64,000 nt of DNA, from the NCBI GenBank assembly GCA_038025085.1, contig CM076140.1, positions 1,800,501 to 1,864,500 on the forward strand, written 5' to 3'. Below are positions 12,012-23,322 of this stretch, one piece after another. The position numbers and the translations under genes were made by a program. This DNA is from Tetragonia tetragonoides (lineage: Eukaryota > Streptophyta > Magnoliopsida > Caryophyllales > Aizoaceae). Numbering within the stretch: the stretch's first letter is position 1; every line of letters starts with the position of its first letter. The notes beneath the pieces were generated by a model. It was not told the DNA's origin and searched no databases. It saw only the letters and a program-made list of their open reading frames with translations.

Positions 12012-12910
12012 GTGTGTGTTTGTCCATTTTCAATTTCATTCCCATTAATGGTTTTTTCATTTCTTTTTCCCTCTTGCCTTACCAAAATTGCAGATACACT
12101 GGGTATTCTCATGAGACAATGTACCCTATGGTAAGTGCTGGTTCATTTAATACAAGTGTACTACAATCATACTGTTTTAATAGACAGTGTGATATTGCTA
12201 TATTAGAATGGTTTTGTACTGATGAAGTCTTGATGATTTCTACTGTTTATGTTTGAGATACAGAACTACTATGGTGTGTATGGTCAACAGTTCTCACCCT
12301 ACTACCCAACAACTGGAGCAGCTGCATCATCACCAGGGACAGTAGGGTACTTTCCTAATAACTTCTACCCATACTATACCCCATATGCAGCACAAAGTAA
12401 CCAGCAAGCTCATGCTGGCTATGGGGTCCAATATCCTCAGATGGTACAACAATACCCTTTCTTACCCCAACCCTTCAGCTCCAGCAGTGGAATCTTATCA
12501 CTTCCCACTTCAACAATTGCAATCTCCATGTTACGTTCTTCCATATATACATTAACATTACCCCAGTGCCTCCAAAGAGGCTCCCGCCTAGGCATGTTCT
12601 TCCATATATATTGATTTGAAATAATACTTTCACAACGTACAAATTTAATATACGAGATGATGACACTAAATGATGTGGCGCCACGCTGAATAACCAGACA
12701 TTTCTTAGTCAAGTGATGTAGGCAATTTAGATGGCTCCATATTTTGGAAAAATCAGATAATGTTTAATCTTCATTTCTCAATAATGCATGTAATATATCA
12801 ATGATGCAGGTGTGACAGCAACTGTGGGGTTAGTGTCTGGTACAGGGTCAGGTCCTTCTCATACCGCGACTGGAGGAGGAGCAGCCTCTGAACAAAAATC
12901 ATCATCCTAG

Positions 12911-15480
12911 CTGTTCGTTGTTCCATGTTTTAGAGACTAACAAGATTTATGAGTAAATCACAAAGCTAAGTGAGGGGTAACTATTTGGAGCATTACTTAC
13001 TACCATCAATCATCAAGGAACGAACAATGCCTGGATAACCACAGAACAGATTGAGAAGGTGTTTCAAGAATCAATTAGTCATCCAAGATAATTGGCAGAT
13101 TGATCCTCTAACCTTCATTATGATCACTCTGCTGAGTATTTTCAGCGTCATCATCTTCTTCGTCATCATCATCATACATGTTTCATTATTAGTAGGGAAC
13201 ATAAAAGGTAGCTGTAGGAGTCATTAGCATTAGGGAAGGAGCAGGGGATAACAAAAATCATATTGATCATTTTTTTTTTCCACATGATTTTCATGAGGTG
13301 GAAACCAAATATTGGCCTTGGTTTCTACCTTAGATAGATACTGGTATGCCTTCAAATGCATGCAGCATTTAGTGAGGCATACTCATGTTCATAGTACCAG
13401 CATTTTTATTATTGGTTCAAAAGATCGGTTTTATGTCTTTTGAACCATGGATTATTTGTCGGTCTTTATAGTTAAATTTGGGAGGGGAAGATAAGGTTCA
13501 AACCCCTTACCTTAATGGCAGTCAGGGTAACCAATGTAGGGGGCATATACACCCTCGATTCAAACTGTATTATTCATTCGTTAGCTCAAGAAAAACAAAA
13601 AAAAAAATTGAAGAACAATGGGCAGGCCCAGACGGCTTTGTTCCATTTAAGCTTGTACTAATTCTTCTGTTCCATTGATTCATTGTTCATGATTGATGTA
13701 CTTTTCTAGACAGGATTAGATGGAAGAAAAAAGAAAAACAAGATTTAGTTGTCTTAATCTCTCTTTCACACAGATTTTCTCCTTAAGAACCCTTTTTGCT
13801 ATGGATATTTCACTTTCAACATCCTTTTTCTTTTTCCCTTTTTCTCCATTGGGTTTTGTCTGTCTTCTTATATGACTTTGCTTTCGATGTTGTCTCCTTT
13901 TTAGGGATGTGCCGGTAGAATGTAGTATTTGGTATCCAAGGGATCTCAAACAGTTCAGAGTACATGACTTAAGTTGAGCATGCAGGTCTACATCATACAC
14001 AATGGTCATGATTCAACCACACTTAGCTTGCATTGACAAAGAGGTTTCTGGTGAAACTTATTACTGTAATAGAAAAAAGCAGGGTAAAGGTAAGAATCCA
14101 AGGCAGAATAGGACCACAGCATATACAATTGTAACAGTTTTGATTCTAACAATCAACAATAGGAATGAATTGGTGTCAATTTAGTCACTTTGTGATGAAG
14201 GCATATGTTTGGCAGTTGGCACCTTGGATTCATGATGCTAATCTGAAATCTCCCACTGCCCCTTCTTCTGGAATCAAGTTGGAAACCATTTCTCTCTCCT
14301 CCCCTCCCCCACACCCACCACCCGGCAGCCTGACGAGTACTACTTAATGCAAGTTGAAAATTTTCAAGTGTTTCAGTAACAAACCAACTATTTGTTTACC
14401 TGGTGTTACCCAACCAATAGAATATTTTCTAACCAATTTTTTTTCTTTTTTCTTTTTTCAAATACTCCAAAACCACTCCCCTATTTTCAATGGTATGTTA
14501 GAGGGTAACAAATTCAGGTGGTGTTAGTGAAACACCAGAAAATTTCTGCTACTTAATGATATTATTAAATAACTTCCTCACAAAGTATACTTAGGTTTCT
14601 GGGATCAAAATTCAAAACCGAACAATTGGGTTTTGTCAAATCCAAATTGGTATACTGTATCACTTGACGAACAATCAAATTCAATTATTTTTTTTCTCAT
14701 GCAAAGGTTATATGATTGTAGTACAATAACGAAAACAAACATACAACCTAGAGACCACAATCTATGGAGAATTCGTTTGGGCTTAAAAACACGACAAAAA
14801 GAAGAGGACCAGCCTGAGATGTAAAAGGTTATTAATATTCAAATTCATAGCTCGTTTGATTTAGTTCAAGATCTCAAGATATATGTGATGACTTTCCAAA
14901 TATGGGTCTTAAGATTTCTATGTTGAATACTGGTAATTGGTAAATTTCATGCACTTGACAAGGACAACCTTCAATTAGTCTTTACTTGTGAATGACTTTG
15001 ATTGCCGGCAAAAGTGATCGAGTGTATTATCCAAAATTGGCAATGATCCAACTAATACTGATCTGATCCTTTTCACTATGTAGTGGTGCCAAATTTTCTT
15101 AGTTTTTACTTCTCCTGTTAGCAAGGTTAATTACTGTAAGCCATCATTGGAACTCTGTTCAGAAGCACAAGAGATCAACAGAAGGCCCTTTGTTAGCTTT
15201 TGGACCATTTACCGTGATTCCTTCCAAAGTTGTGACTTGGGATTTAGGACAATAAAACCTTGAAACTTTTCAACCATTTAACCTTAAAGTTCTTTGTAGA
15301 GTTTTCTAGACTTAAAAGCATTAATATTGTAAATAGTTAGAAGGTACAAAATTCACCCTTGTGAAAAAAAAGGAAGGCGACAATAATCTAGTACCTCCAA
15401 CTTATACAATATATCCTGTAGGCTGTAGGGTATCGATTTAGCTAGCATGATGATGAACTCCATAAAATGGATTTCTATTG
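12911..15480. other. Intergenic, no gene seen
   Basis: This covers the 3' flank of the RRM gene and then AT-rich DNA. Open frames at 13478, 13716 (minus), 14002, 14165 and 14633 show no family resemblance or splice context. A weak tRNA-like B box (GGGGTTTGAACC on the minus strand, near 13491-13506) hints at another SINE relic at about 13450-13560, but its A box is unclear. Confidence 0.5.
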
Positions 15481-15487
15481 ATGACAT

Positions 15488-15643
15488 GTTTTTTTTTTTT
15501 TTTTTTGTTTCACGACTAAGGGTATTCACTGTCGATCACAATGAGGGTGAGATAGCTGACTAAGGAATTTGAAGCTGCTACATGCCCAAGACGAGATTCA
15601 AACCCTCGACTTTGATTAAGAATGGATGAGTCTCTACCACTCT
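15488..15643 (-). repeat. tRNA-derived SINE with A-tail and target duplication
   Basis: On the minus strand an A-box region AGAGTGGTAGAGACTCATCC and a B box GAGGGTTTGAATCTC are followed by a body ending AGTGAATACCCTTAG and then a poly(A) tail (the T run at 15489-15506 on the plus strand). The six bases TGACAT flank it at 15482-15487 and 15644-15649, consistent with a short target duplication. Confidence 0.7.
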
Positions 15644-15703
15644 TGACATATTAATTAGGAGTTGATTTGGATATAAAACACTATCTTTATTCGTAAGATC
15701 CAT

Positions 15704-15764
15704 AGGGCCATCCCTTGCTTAAGAGAACGAGGGCCATCCCTTGCTTAAGAGAACGAGGGCCATA
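15704..15764. repeat. 26-bp tandem duplication
   Basis: Two identical copies of a 26-base unit beginning AGGGCCATCCCTTGC (15704 and 15730), then a partial third copy starting AGGGCCAT at 15756. Non-coding. Confidence 0.85.
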
Positions 15765-16160
15765 GGGGCCTAGGGGGATGATATATATAATTGATTTGAA
15801 ACACATTGGGAGGGTTGTTCATTCAATCTGTATATCTAAGTTATATCTTTTTGTTTTTTCCAAAAGAACTATGAAGGCCAATTAATGATTCAACTTTAAC
15901 AACCTTCACTTTTATATAAAAAATTAATTTAAACTATAAAATAAATTGCTAATATCAACTAGGTTATATTGTAAATTCGTAACGCAATGATGCACCCCCA
16001 CATATTTCTATGAATGACTTGAGTTCAAGTTTTATTTTCAAGTTGATGAAAGACATTCAGCCGATGAATAAAATTTTAGCAATGTTGGGTAAAAAAAAAG
16101 AGATTTCATTTCCAAGTAAAGTTTCTGAAAAATGGATACTCCTGAAATAAAGTGGAGTAA

Positions 16161-16579
16161 GGCCTTGTTCTCTTTACCTTTTTTTTAGCGAACTTATCTG
16201 CACAATAGTGAACTGAACTGAACTTATTTTTATTGAATCTACAATTACAAAGAGTAAAATTGTACTCACTTTTTATTGAACTGAACTGGAATTTGGCTAT
16301 GTTTGATTCACCTTAATTTTAATGCAGTTCAGTTCAGTTCAATTCATTTGCATCTTTACGACTCATATAATTTTTTATTACGAAATAATTTCATGATGAT
16401 AATTATGTTATCGGAAAGATCTCAAAGCATACTTTCAAATGAATCCAATATTGACTACGTTTGTATGAATTTTAAATAGTTAACGATCAAGTTTAAAAAA
16501 TCAATTCAGTTTAGTTCATTTCAGATCAGTTTTAGAACCTTTACTGAATATTTCAAAGAGAATTGAAGAGAACATACCC
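16161..16579. mobile_element. Tourist-like MITE
   Basis: The terminal repeats are similar: GGCCTTGTTCTCTT on the left and the inverse of AAGAGAACATACCC on the right. Subterminal GTTCAGTTCAGTTC-type blocks occur in both orientations. The element is flanked by the trinucleotide TAA on each side (16158-16160 and 16580-16582), the duplication expected for PIF/Harbinger elements. No coding capacity. Confidence 0.7.
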
Positions 16580-16804
16580 TAATTACCTTAGCATGTCTAT
16601 TGAAGTCCTGGCCCAGCCCAGCTTCACCCTCACATGTCACAAAACTCTATCCAAGTTGAGCATTACGAGTCCAGTCCAGTAGAGACTAGAGACCCTGGTT
16701 TCACTTGAATCACCTCCAAAACCAAAACCCTCTCTCTTTCTCTCTCCTCTCATCAGTCATCCCTTGCTCATTCTTGCAACGAACTTGAGTTCAAATTGTG
16801 GTTC

Positions 16805-17050
16805 GTTTTCCCTCAAAATCAACAACATAGACGTCGTTATTATCTATCAACGATAAAGGTAGCGGTGGTACCAAATTAAGTACCGTGAATTGAAACCCCC
16901 TTGTTTGAGGTGTTCTATTGATGTTGGATTTTTGGAGCGAAGTCTATGGTGCAAGTGAATAATGAGGGTGTTGTTTATTTGGGTTTTGTTGATGGTGGGG
17001 TGAATCCAAGGACCGCCATTGTTATTCGTGGACATCAGTTGTTGCAATTA
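16805..17050 (+). pseudogene. Basic 7S globulin/xylanase-inhibitor-type aspartyl protease fragment
   Basis: Two collinear pieces of a family otherwise about 430 residues long. The first, around 16831-16890, reads TSLLSINDKGSGGTKLSTVN and then hits a stop. The second, about 16930-17045, reads WIFGAKSMVQVNNEG followed by V-V-Y-L-G-F-V-D-G-G-V-N-P-R-T-A-I-V-I and the G-H-Q-L motif. Between them the family's middle segment is missing and the frame changes; the expected C-terminal L-E-x-N-L-L-x-F-D-L tail is replaced by unrelated sequence. So this is a small decayed fragment with deletions and frameshifts, and no product is expected. Confidence 0.75.
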
Positions 17051-18442
17051 TCAAGCCAAGCATTTTCTACCGGTACCATGTTCTTTCTCTCTCCCCCCCA
17101 ACCCCCACCACATAAATATTTACTCAATTTGTAAATTTATTATTCTAGCTTTTGGGTTTGTAATTATCTTCTGTAAATTTCATAGCTTGATGAATGTTCT
17201 CTTTCTGGGTTTATTGGATTTTCCGGGGGGCACTTGTTGTTTTGATGGTTGAAGCTAATTATTGAGCTTGGCAGATATTATCACGGGTCTTTAAAAAAAA
17301 AAAAAAAGAACAACCAAGGTTCTATCATAATTTGTTATGAATTCAAAATTGCAAGTTGAAGGGGTATCACTATCACTAGCAAACATTCATAATATGAAGG
17401 TAAAATCTGGTAAAATCTTCGTCCTAGGTATGACTTTGTGAATTGTGAAGGTCAAGAATCAAATGCACCCGTTGATGAAAATAAAATAAAATAAAATAAC
17501 AAAATTCGCCGATGATAGAGGTGATACATTGGGTGGGATTACATCCGTTGACATTCCTAATTATGTGATTGTGGCCACAGGGTTCCGTTGAACTTTTGTT
17601 TGAACTTTTAATGGCTAAAAGCCTAAAACTTGTGGATGTGGACATGTGGTTGTGGGTTTCATAATTAATCATAGTGAAAGTATTCTGGGTTTGCTGGAGC
17701 CTGCATATATGTTGGCCCCTCTTGCATAAATTTTACCACAAGCCCTCTGCAGGTTGATGTAGAGGCTTCAGGCTTAAAGATTTATAATTCAGAAGATATC
17801 TTCAGAATGTGTTTCATTAGTCTTGTTAAGGGATTGATTGTGTTAGGTATTCGTATCAGAACCTCGTGTTGCGTTTGCTCCTCTTTGGCCCCATCGCCCG
17901 TTTGATATATGCAAAGAAGCCTACCCTTTTATCCCGATTATTATTACTCTTAATTTTTTTTCCTACTTTTGAATCAAAGTAGTTATTGTTTCAGTTCTTT
18001 CACTCTACAACTTGGTTATGATGCTTATTGGGATCTCTCTTTCATTAACAGAGCAACTGGAACATAAATGGTATTGTAGTGAAGGGGTGACCCCATAAGA
18101 AGGATCTTTCCGAGGGGAAAAGTAAAGACTTTGGCTGTTTCAACCATATTGACGTTCAATAGCCTTTCAAGGATCAACAGAAGTTTTTGGTGTTCTGCTA
18201 AGTACTTCAGCATATCTTTCAAGGATCAACAGAAGTTATTGGTGTTCTGCTAAGTACTTCAGCATACGTGAAGCGTCAGGCCTGGATGGAATGCTTGGTA
18301 TGGTATATCTTCCTCTACAGCTAACTCTTATATTGGATGGTTTTAAGGATCATATCTGCGTCTTGTTACTTTGACAAGTTCCATTCAAGTATTGTTGAAG
18401 CTTTCAAAGTTTCTACACTAAAGTCAGAAGTTTCAACAGCCC
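17051..18442. other. 5' flank of the PPR gene
   Basis: I see no supported coding region. The PPR gene's promoter and leader must lie here, but I could not fix a TATA box or leader introns. An A run lies at 17292-17306 and a 52-bp tandem duplication at 18164-18267. Confidence 0.5.
18164..18267. repeat. 52-bp tandem duplication
   Basis: Two adjacent copies (18164-18215 and 18216-18267) starting CTTTCAAGGATCAACAGAAG and ending ACTTCAGCAT, differing at one or two positions. It lies about 180 bases upstream of the PPR start codon, so it may fall in that gene's leader. Confidence 0.85.
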
Positions 18443-19945
18443 ATGGTTATAAGGTGGCCAAGGCTTCTCAATCCTACTCAGCTCTCACAAATCATAAGAC
18501 AGCAGAAAAACCCAATGACAGCATTAGAAATCTTCAATGTAGCGAAATCCAAGTATCCCACTTATCGTCATAACGGTGCTGTCTATGCTACCATGGTTAA
18601 TATACTTGGGAGCTCAGGTCGGATTTATGAGATGAAGCAAGTAATTGAACAGATGAAACATGACTCATGTGAGTGCAAAGATCCAGTCTTTGCAGCTATT
18701 TTTAAGACCTATGCAAGAGCTGAACTGGTTGATGACGCTGTCTCTCTCTTCAGAACCCTTCCCCAATTTAATTGTGTAAATTGGACAGCATCATTCAACA
18801 CTCTCTTGCAGATAATGTTGAAAGAGTCAAAGGTTGAAACTTTCTGTCATTTGTTGATGCAAAATTCTTTTGGATGGGAAGTGAAGTCTAGAATTGGTTC
18901 AATGAATATGCTAATGGATGCTTTATGTCGGATTAACCGCTCCGATCTAGCATTGGAAGCTTTCCAAGAGATGAACTATCACTGCTGCTACCCAGACAGG
19001 GAGGGTTATAGAATTCTTATGAGAGGCCTTTGTCAAGATGGCAGGCTAAACGAGGCCACTCATTTGTTATACTCTATGCTGTGGAGGATTTCTCACAAAG
19101 GTTGTGGCGAAGATATTGTTATATATAGAATTCTCTTAGATAGTTTATGTGAGAATGGGCAGGTTGATGAGGCTCTAGATATACTGGGGAAGGTCTTAAG
19201 GAAGGGTCTTAAGGCTCCCAAGAGTCGTAGAAAACTCACAGATCTTCACCATCTTCGTGATACTGAAGACACAGAATGTGCCAAGATTTTGATTAATGAA
19301 GCTTTGATTAGAGGTGTCATCCCTAGTTCAGCGAGTTACACTGCTGTGGCTACCGATCTTTACTCAGAAGGTAAAATATGTGAAGCGAACAAAGTTCTTG
19401 ATGGAATGCGTGAAAGAGGTTTTCGGCCAACACTGAGGATATATGAAGCAAAGCTAGCAGCACTCTGCAGTGCTGGTCGAGTTGAAGAAGCTGGCAAGGT
19501 ATTAGAGGAGGAAATGCTGAAGAAGGATTGTGTACCAGATTCCAAGGCCTACAACATTGTTGTGAAAGGCTTTAGCGACGAGGATAAGTTGGATTTGGCC
19601 ATTGGGTTTCTTGAGAGGATGGATAGACAGAAAGGCTGTGCTCCTGACAAGGAAACATTCAGTGTTATAGTTAATGGGTTGTGTCGGGATGGGAAATTTG
19701 TTGAAGCTAGTAAGATTTTGCAAAGGATGTTGAGCAAATCGTACTGGCCTGAACCTGATACTTTCGATGCTCTTATCAGAGGCCTTTGCTCGATGGACAG
19801 GATATATGAAGGTGTTATGTGGTTGGAAGAGATGATCAGTCAGGGTAAGGTGCCCGAGTCTCCTACATGGAGTGCATTAGTAGCTTCAGTTAGTTTAAAT
19901 GTGCAATACACTCCTCTCCTGCTGGATCAACTGAGGAGTACTTGA
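18443..19945 (+). CDS. P-class pentatricopeptide repeat protein (At1g05600/EMB3101-like)
   Basis: Intronless 500-residue protein. P-class PPR proteins bind organelle RNA and affect its processing, stability or translation. The start MVIRWPRLLNPTQLSQI and the segment SCECKDPVFAAI correspond closely to what I know of Arabidopsis At1g05600 (EMB3101), along with the similar length, so the ATG at 18443 is preferred over other frames. Tandem 35-residue helix-turn-helix motifs run through nearly the whole protein, with repeated G-L-C-x-D/E-G-x-x-x-E-A and P-D/S-x-x-x-Y-x-x-x-x cores. There are no E, DYW or SMR domains. No obvious long transit peptide is visible before the first repeat. Codon use is normal and there are no lesions, so it should be functional. 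Orthology is an inference from remembered similarity. Confidence 0.92.
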   Translation: MVIRWPRLLNPTQLSQIIRQQKNPMTALEIFNVAKSKYPTYRHNGAVYATMVNILGSSGRIYEMKQVIEQMKHDSCECKDPVFAAIFKTYARAELVDDAVSLFRTLPQFNCVNWTASFNTLLQIMLKESKVETFCHLLMQNSFGWEVKSRIGSMNMLMDALCRINRSDLALEAFQEMNYHCCYPDREGYRILMRGLCQDGRLNEATHLLYSMLWRISHKGCGEDIVIYRILLDSLCENGQVDEALDILGKVLRKGLKAPKSRRKLTDLHHLRDTEDTECAKILINEALIRGVIPSSASYTAVATDLYSEGKICEANKVLDGMRERGFRPTLRIYEAKLAALCSAGRVEEAGKVLEEEMLKKDCVPDSKAYNIVVKGFSDEDKLDLAIGFLERMDRQKGCAPDKETFSVIVNGLCRDGKFVEASKILQRMLSKSYWPEPDTFDALIRGLCSMDRIYEGVMWLEEMISQGKVPESPTWSALVASVSLNVQYTPLLLDQLRST

Positions 19946-20990
19946 CAGACAATCCGCCTAGTTAACTCTGTTGACATCTCAATTTGTAAAGTCTTGAATT
20001 TTCATACTGTAGAATGTACAACTTATACGAACTCAGCCTTCGTATGAACATATTGGCAAATTGTATCTTACTAGTAATTAACCACAGCTTCTAACACCCC
20101 TCTTCCTGTCCTAATAATTTCTCAAAGTCATCTTTAGTACTCGTAACTAAGTAGCAACTTGATGTTCAATGTTTCATGTAAAAAACCAAATCACTTTGTT
20201 ATAAGGACTGAGTTATTATTCGGTTGTTGATCTACATAGGATCGCCTATATCTCGAAAATGATCGCAAAGCAACTGCGTGGAATTATTTCTACTATTAAT
20301 GTTCTAATAATTTTGTGTTACTTAATTTAAGTTTCTTTTAGATAGTATTGAAGTAAGTTTTCAATCACAAAAACTTTTATAAAACGGTATTTTTCTAATT
20401 TTGATTTTCAATGTTTTTCTTGGACTTTGAGTGTTAAGGGTCTGTTCTCCCCAACTTATTTCTGTTTATTTCTGGCAAACTTCAACAAACTTTAGCAAAG
20501 TTAAATAAAGTTAAACAAAGTTAAACAAATCAATATACAAACTAGTTATAAAAAACACTTGAATTAACAAGATTCAACAAAAATAAACAAAGTTCAATAA
20601 AGTTAAATAAAATTCAACAAAGTTCAACAAAAATAAATTTTCATTAATAAATATAAACGTTTTTCAGTTGGGAAGAACAGACCCAACCGCCCCTTGTTTT
20701 GCCCTTGCCCTTTCCCCACAGCTCAAAGGTTAAAATTCAAAAAGTTGGCAATCTCGAAGTTGTGATAAATGCGGGGACAATCTTATAGGCTGAAGCCACG
20801 TTTCAGCCAAAGGGAAACTGGAATCCAATCTACAAGGCAAAGCTTGTACGACGTACGAGCATCTGTTTTTTTTTTTGTTTTTTTTTTTTTTTTTTTTTTT
20901 AATTTTTAAAATTTAAAATTTTATTTTAAATTTAATTATCTAGGTTTTTTTTTTTTTCGGTAATCTAATTATCTAGGTTTTAGTATCAAA
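19946..20990. other. PPR 3' flank and intergenic DNA
   Basis: AT-rich, no gene. It contains one MITE (20438-20684, listed) and long T runs at about 20862-20900 and 20946-20957. Confidence 0.5.
20438..20684. mobile_element. Short MITE with GGGTCTGTTCT termini
   Basis: The left end GGGTCTGTTCTCCCCAACT and the right end AGTTGGGAAGAACAGACCC are inverse copies of each other with one difference. The interior is made of repeated AAGTTCAACAAA/AAGTTAAATAAA units. The left flank is TAA, but the right flank reads AAC, so a clean 3-bp target duplication is not seen. Probably PIF/Harbinger-like by terminal sequence. Confidence 0.75.
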
Positions 20991-20999
20991 TTTATGTGT

Positions 21000-23322
21000 C
21001 GCACAACAAGTAGAAGACTAGAAGTAGGGCTTAGTTTCGTCCATAGTCCATCCCCTGCTTTTTATTTTGGGTACAGAAGAAGAAGAAGAAGAAGAAGAAG
21101 AAGATTGAGCAAGACTTTCTTGGACTGAACTGACCAGAGTGACGCCCTCAGCACTAGCTTGGAGCATAACTTCTCACAACCGGACACACCAATAAATGTA
21201 ACTTCATCAACTAGATCTCTCTCTCTCTCTTTCTCTCTCTTCTTTTCTCTTGTTGGTATGTCTTGATTGTTGATTACATGAAATGGGGTTGCTTTTCTTT
21301 AGATTTTTAGAATGTTTTTCAGTATTTAGTAGAGGTTTTCTAATCTAGAAATGTGTTTTATGGAGATATAGGTAGAGGGGTTTTAGGTCTTTCTGGTTGG
21401 GGTTTATTGGAAAAGAATCTGACTTGTTTAGTTTGGATTGCTACTGATCAATGTTCATGTCAAAGTTTTTGATTTGGCCCTTGCCCAGAATTGAATTGGA
21501 TTGACTTACTAGTTGTGTGCTTATTTGGGTGTTTGTGAGGGGATATTAGAACAAAATCTAACTTGCTTATTTTTGGAATATGGACCAGTGAGAAATGTCC
21601 TTCTCAAAGTTTACACTTTACCCATCGCCTGAAATGAGAAGATTTAATGGTGAACCAAGATTCTGGAAAACCGAAATTACAGTCATTTAGCATTAGCATG
21701 ATAGCAAGTCTCCAATGACATTGACATCTTGGTCTACGCGATTTCATGATGTGATCGCCGTGCTGACACAGAATAGTTAGGTGGTGTTTACTAGCTTGCA
21801 ATCAAATGCTTGCAATGCAATCATTTTATAAGGTAGTTGTGAGGTGGAAAATGAAGGAGGGGGAGGAAGGAGATGGGAAAAGTAAGGTTGATTACATCAC
21901 TCAAAGTAATCACCATTACATTGGAAAAGTTGAGCAATTGTGATTACATTGAATAATGCAATCAACCCCACTTTTCTCATCCCTCTCCTCCCATTCCTTC
22001 ACTTTTCACCCCACATTTACTCTACAAAATGATTGCATTGCATTACATTTGATTGCAAGCTAGTAAACGAGGCCTTAGTGTTATATTACTCGCTCATCTT
22101 TGCACTTGCTGTCAACAAACATGCAATTTGTTAATGATCCATGAGGCTGCTGACAAAAATTTGGGAGTATGATACTATGTTTTATAGGCATCAACGCATC
22201 ATATTCATTGCTACCTATGGACCTTCCTGTACTGTACAGGTCCTCTCACTCACTCTAGGAACCTTAAACAAGCTGCTTGTTGTGTTGGCAGACCATGGCT
22301 GAAGCCAATACAAATAAGCTTTACTGAATACTGCTTGATTGCTTAGCGAGAGTGTAAACGAATTCTGACTTGTGTTTAAAAGATGAGAAAACTTTGCTTT
22401 GATCTTTTGTTAGCAAATGCACCCATTCACCTTTTCGGAAAGAGTTCAAATCTTATGCAACGGCGGCGGCTGTTTTAACAGAAGAAAGGAGCTCTGGTGT
22501 GAAAATTTGATGGATAGATTTGCTCTTTAGTTCTCTGTATCATAAAGAGGCTTGGAGCAGCAATAAAGCTCTGAGTCTTGCCTGATTCCTTCTTCGCACT
22601 TCAAGAAGCCATTTTTACCTTTTCATATAGAGGCTTGGAGCAGCAATGTGAAATTATGTACTTAGGAGAGACATAAGAGGCTTCTCATCATGATACATAC
22701 ATACATTGCTTTGTAATTCAGCTGCCTGGTTAGCTTCCATTATCTCAAAATGAAGATTTTCTATCCTGGTAATTGCCCAATGCTTTATAACTCTAGTGAG
22801 TCTCAAATCTTTGATGAGTGATCGTGAATGCGTAACCTATTGTCCATATTGCCACATTTGATGACTCAGATTTCCTCATGGTAGATGAAAGGAGCTTGGA
22901 ATAGGAGCATTACAACAATACGTGGGATATAGGGAGAGGGAGAATTGAATATGCCTTTCCTGATGTCTTTGTAATGGAGATCGTTGCTCATGCTGAGAAG
23001 ATCTCCTTTTCCTCTACAAGAATCATGAAGAGAATAGGGGGATCATTTTTTTATTTTATTATCATTTAATATAAATCCTGGTGCATAATTGGAGCATATG
23101 AGTGATGGAGCTTGTGGACCACCACAGCAAGGATTGCTCTAATGGTCTGCTTCACATTTGGGCTTTTCGCTTTTTCTTTTGCTGTTATTTTGATGCTATT
23201 TTACAGTTGTGGGAAGAATTTCATTGAAATTTTTTTCAACAATGTGTACTTTCCAAAACCTCATGAATGAATGTTTCTGCTTTAGTGTAGCCAAGTTTGC
23301 TGCTAGTTGAGGCTTTGTGGTG
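21000..23322 (+). promoter_or_regulatory. Leader region of the SR gene with a probable 2-kb intron
   Basis: Purine- and pyrimidine-rich leader sequence is seen at about 21078-21103 ((GAA)n) and 21216-21255 ((CT)n). A plausible donor TTG|GTATGTCTTG lies at about 21255. The nearest plausible acceptor before the ATG is TTTAGTGTAG at 23281-23290, which would make an intron of about 2 kb. Long leader introns are common in plant SR genes. A MITE lies inside it. Without transcripts the exact borders are uncertain. Confidence 0.45.
21780..22074. mobile_element. Tourist-like MITE, 295 bp
   Basis: Near-perfect terminal inverted repeats of about 50 bases: the left holds TTTACTAGCTTGCAATCAAA, and the right is the inverse of TTTGATTGCAAGCTAGTAAA. 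Both continue into ATGCAATCATTTT-type sequence. TTA flanks both ends (21777-21779 and 22075-22077), the trinucleotide target of PIF/Harbinger elements. It probably sits in the leader intron of the SR gene. Confidence 0.85.

Larger units (their letters stand above)
5891..12910 (+). pseudogene. RRM RNA-binding protein (ARP1/RBP24-like), split by a MULE
   Basis: A single-RRM plant RNA-binding protein. The start ATG at 5891 opens a Gly then Asn-Tyr repeat tract; the MULE sits inside that tract at 5950-11003, and the same frame resumes at 11013 with NGGHQF and then the RRM. RNP2 is KLFVGGLAW and RNP1 is SKGYGFVTF. Exon 1 ends at 11187 and exon 2 is 11317-11452. Later exons carry the family's Tyr/Gln/Pro-rich tail (around 12090-12132 and from 12266), with the last exon at about 12810-12910 and the stop at 12908-12910. 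Exon 2 ends in phase 1, but the next recognisable exon needs phase 2, so an exon of the usual middle region seems to be missing. With the MULE in exon 1 this copy is probably inactive unless the element is removed by excision or spliced out. Confidence 0.8.

Noticed and set aside
11897..12256. Phe-rich and Lys-rich open frames around 11830-12256
   Set aside because: Products of a long T run in an RRM-gene intron.
13478..14347. Several 60-97 codon open frames in the intergenic region
   Set aside because: No family resemblance, splice context or start context; length is within chance for this AT content.
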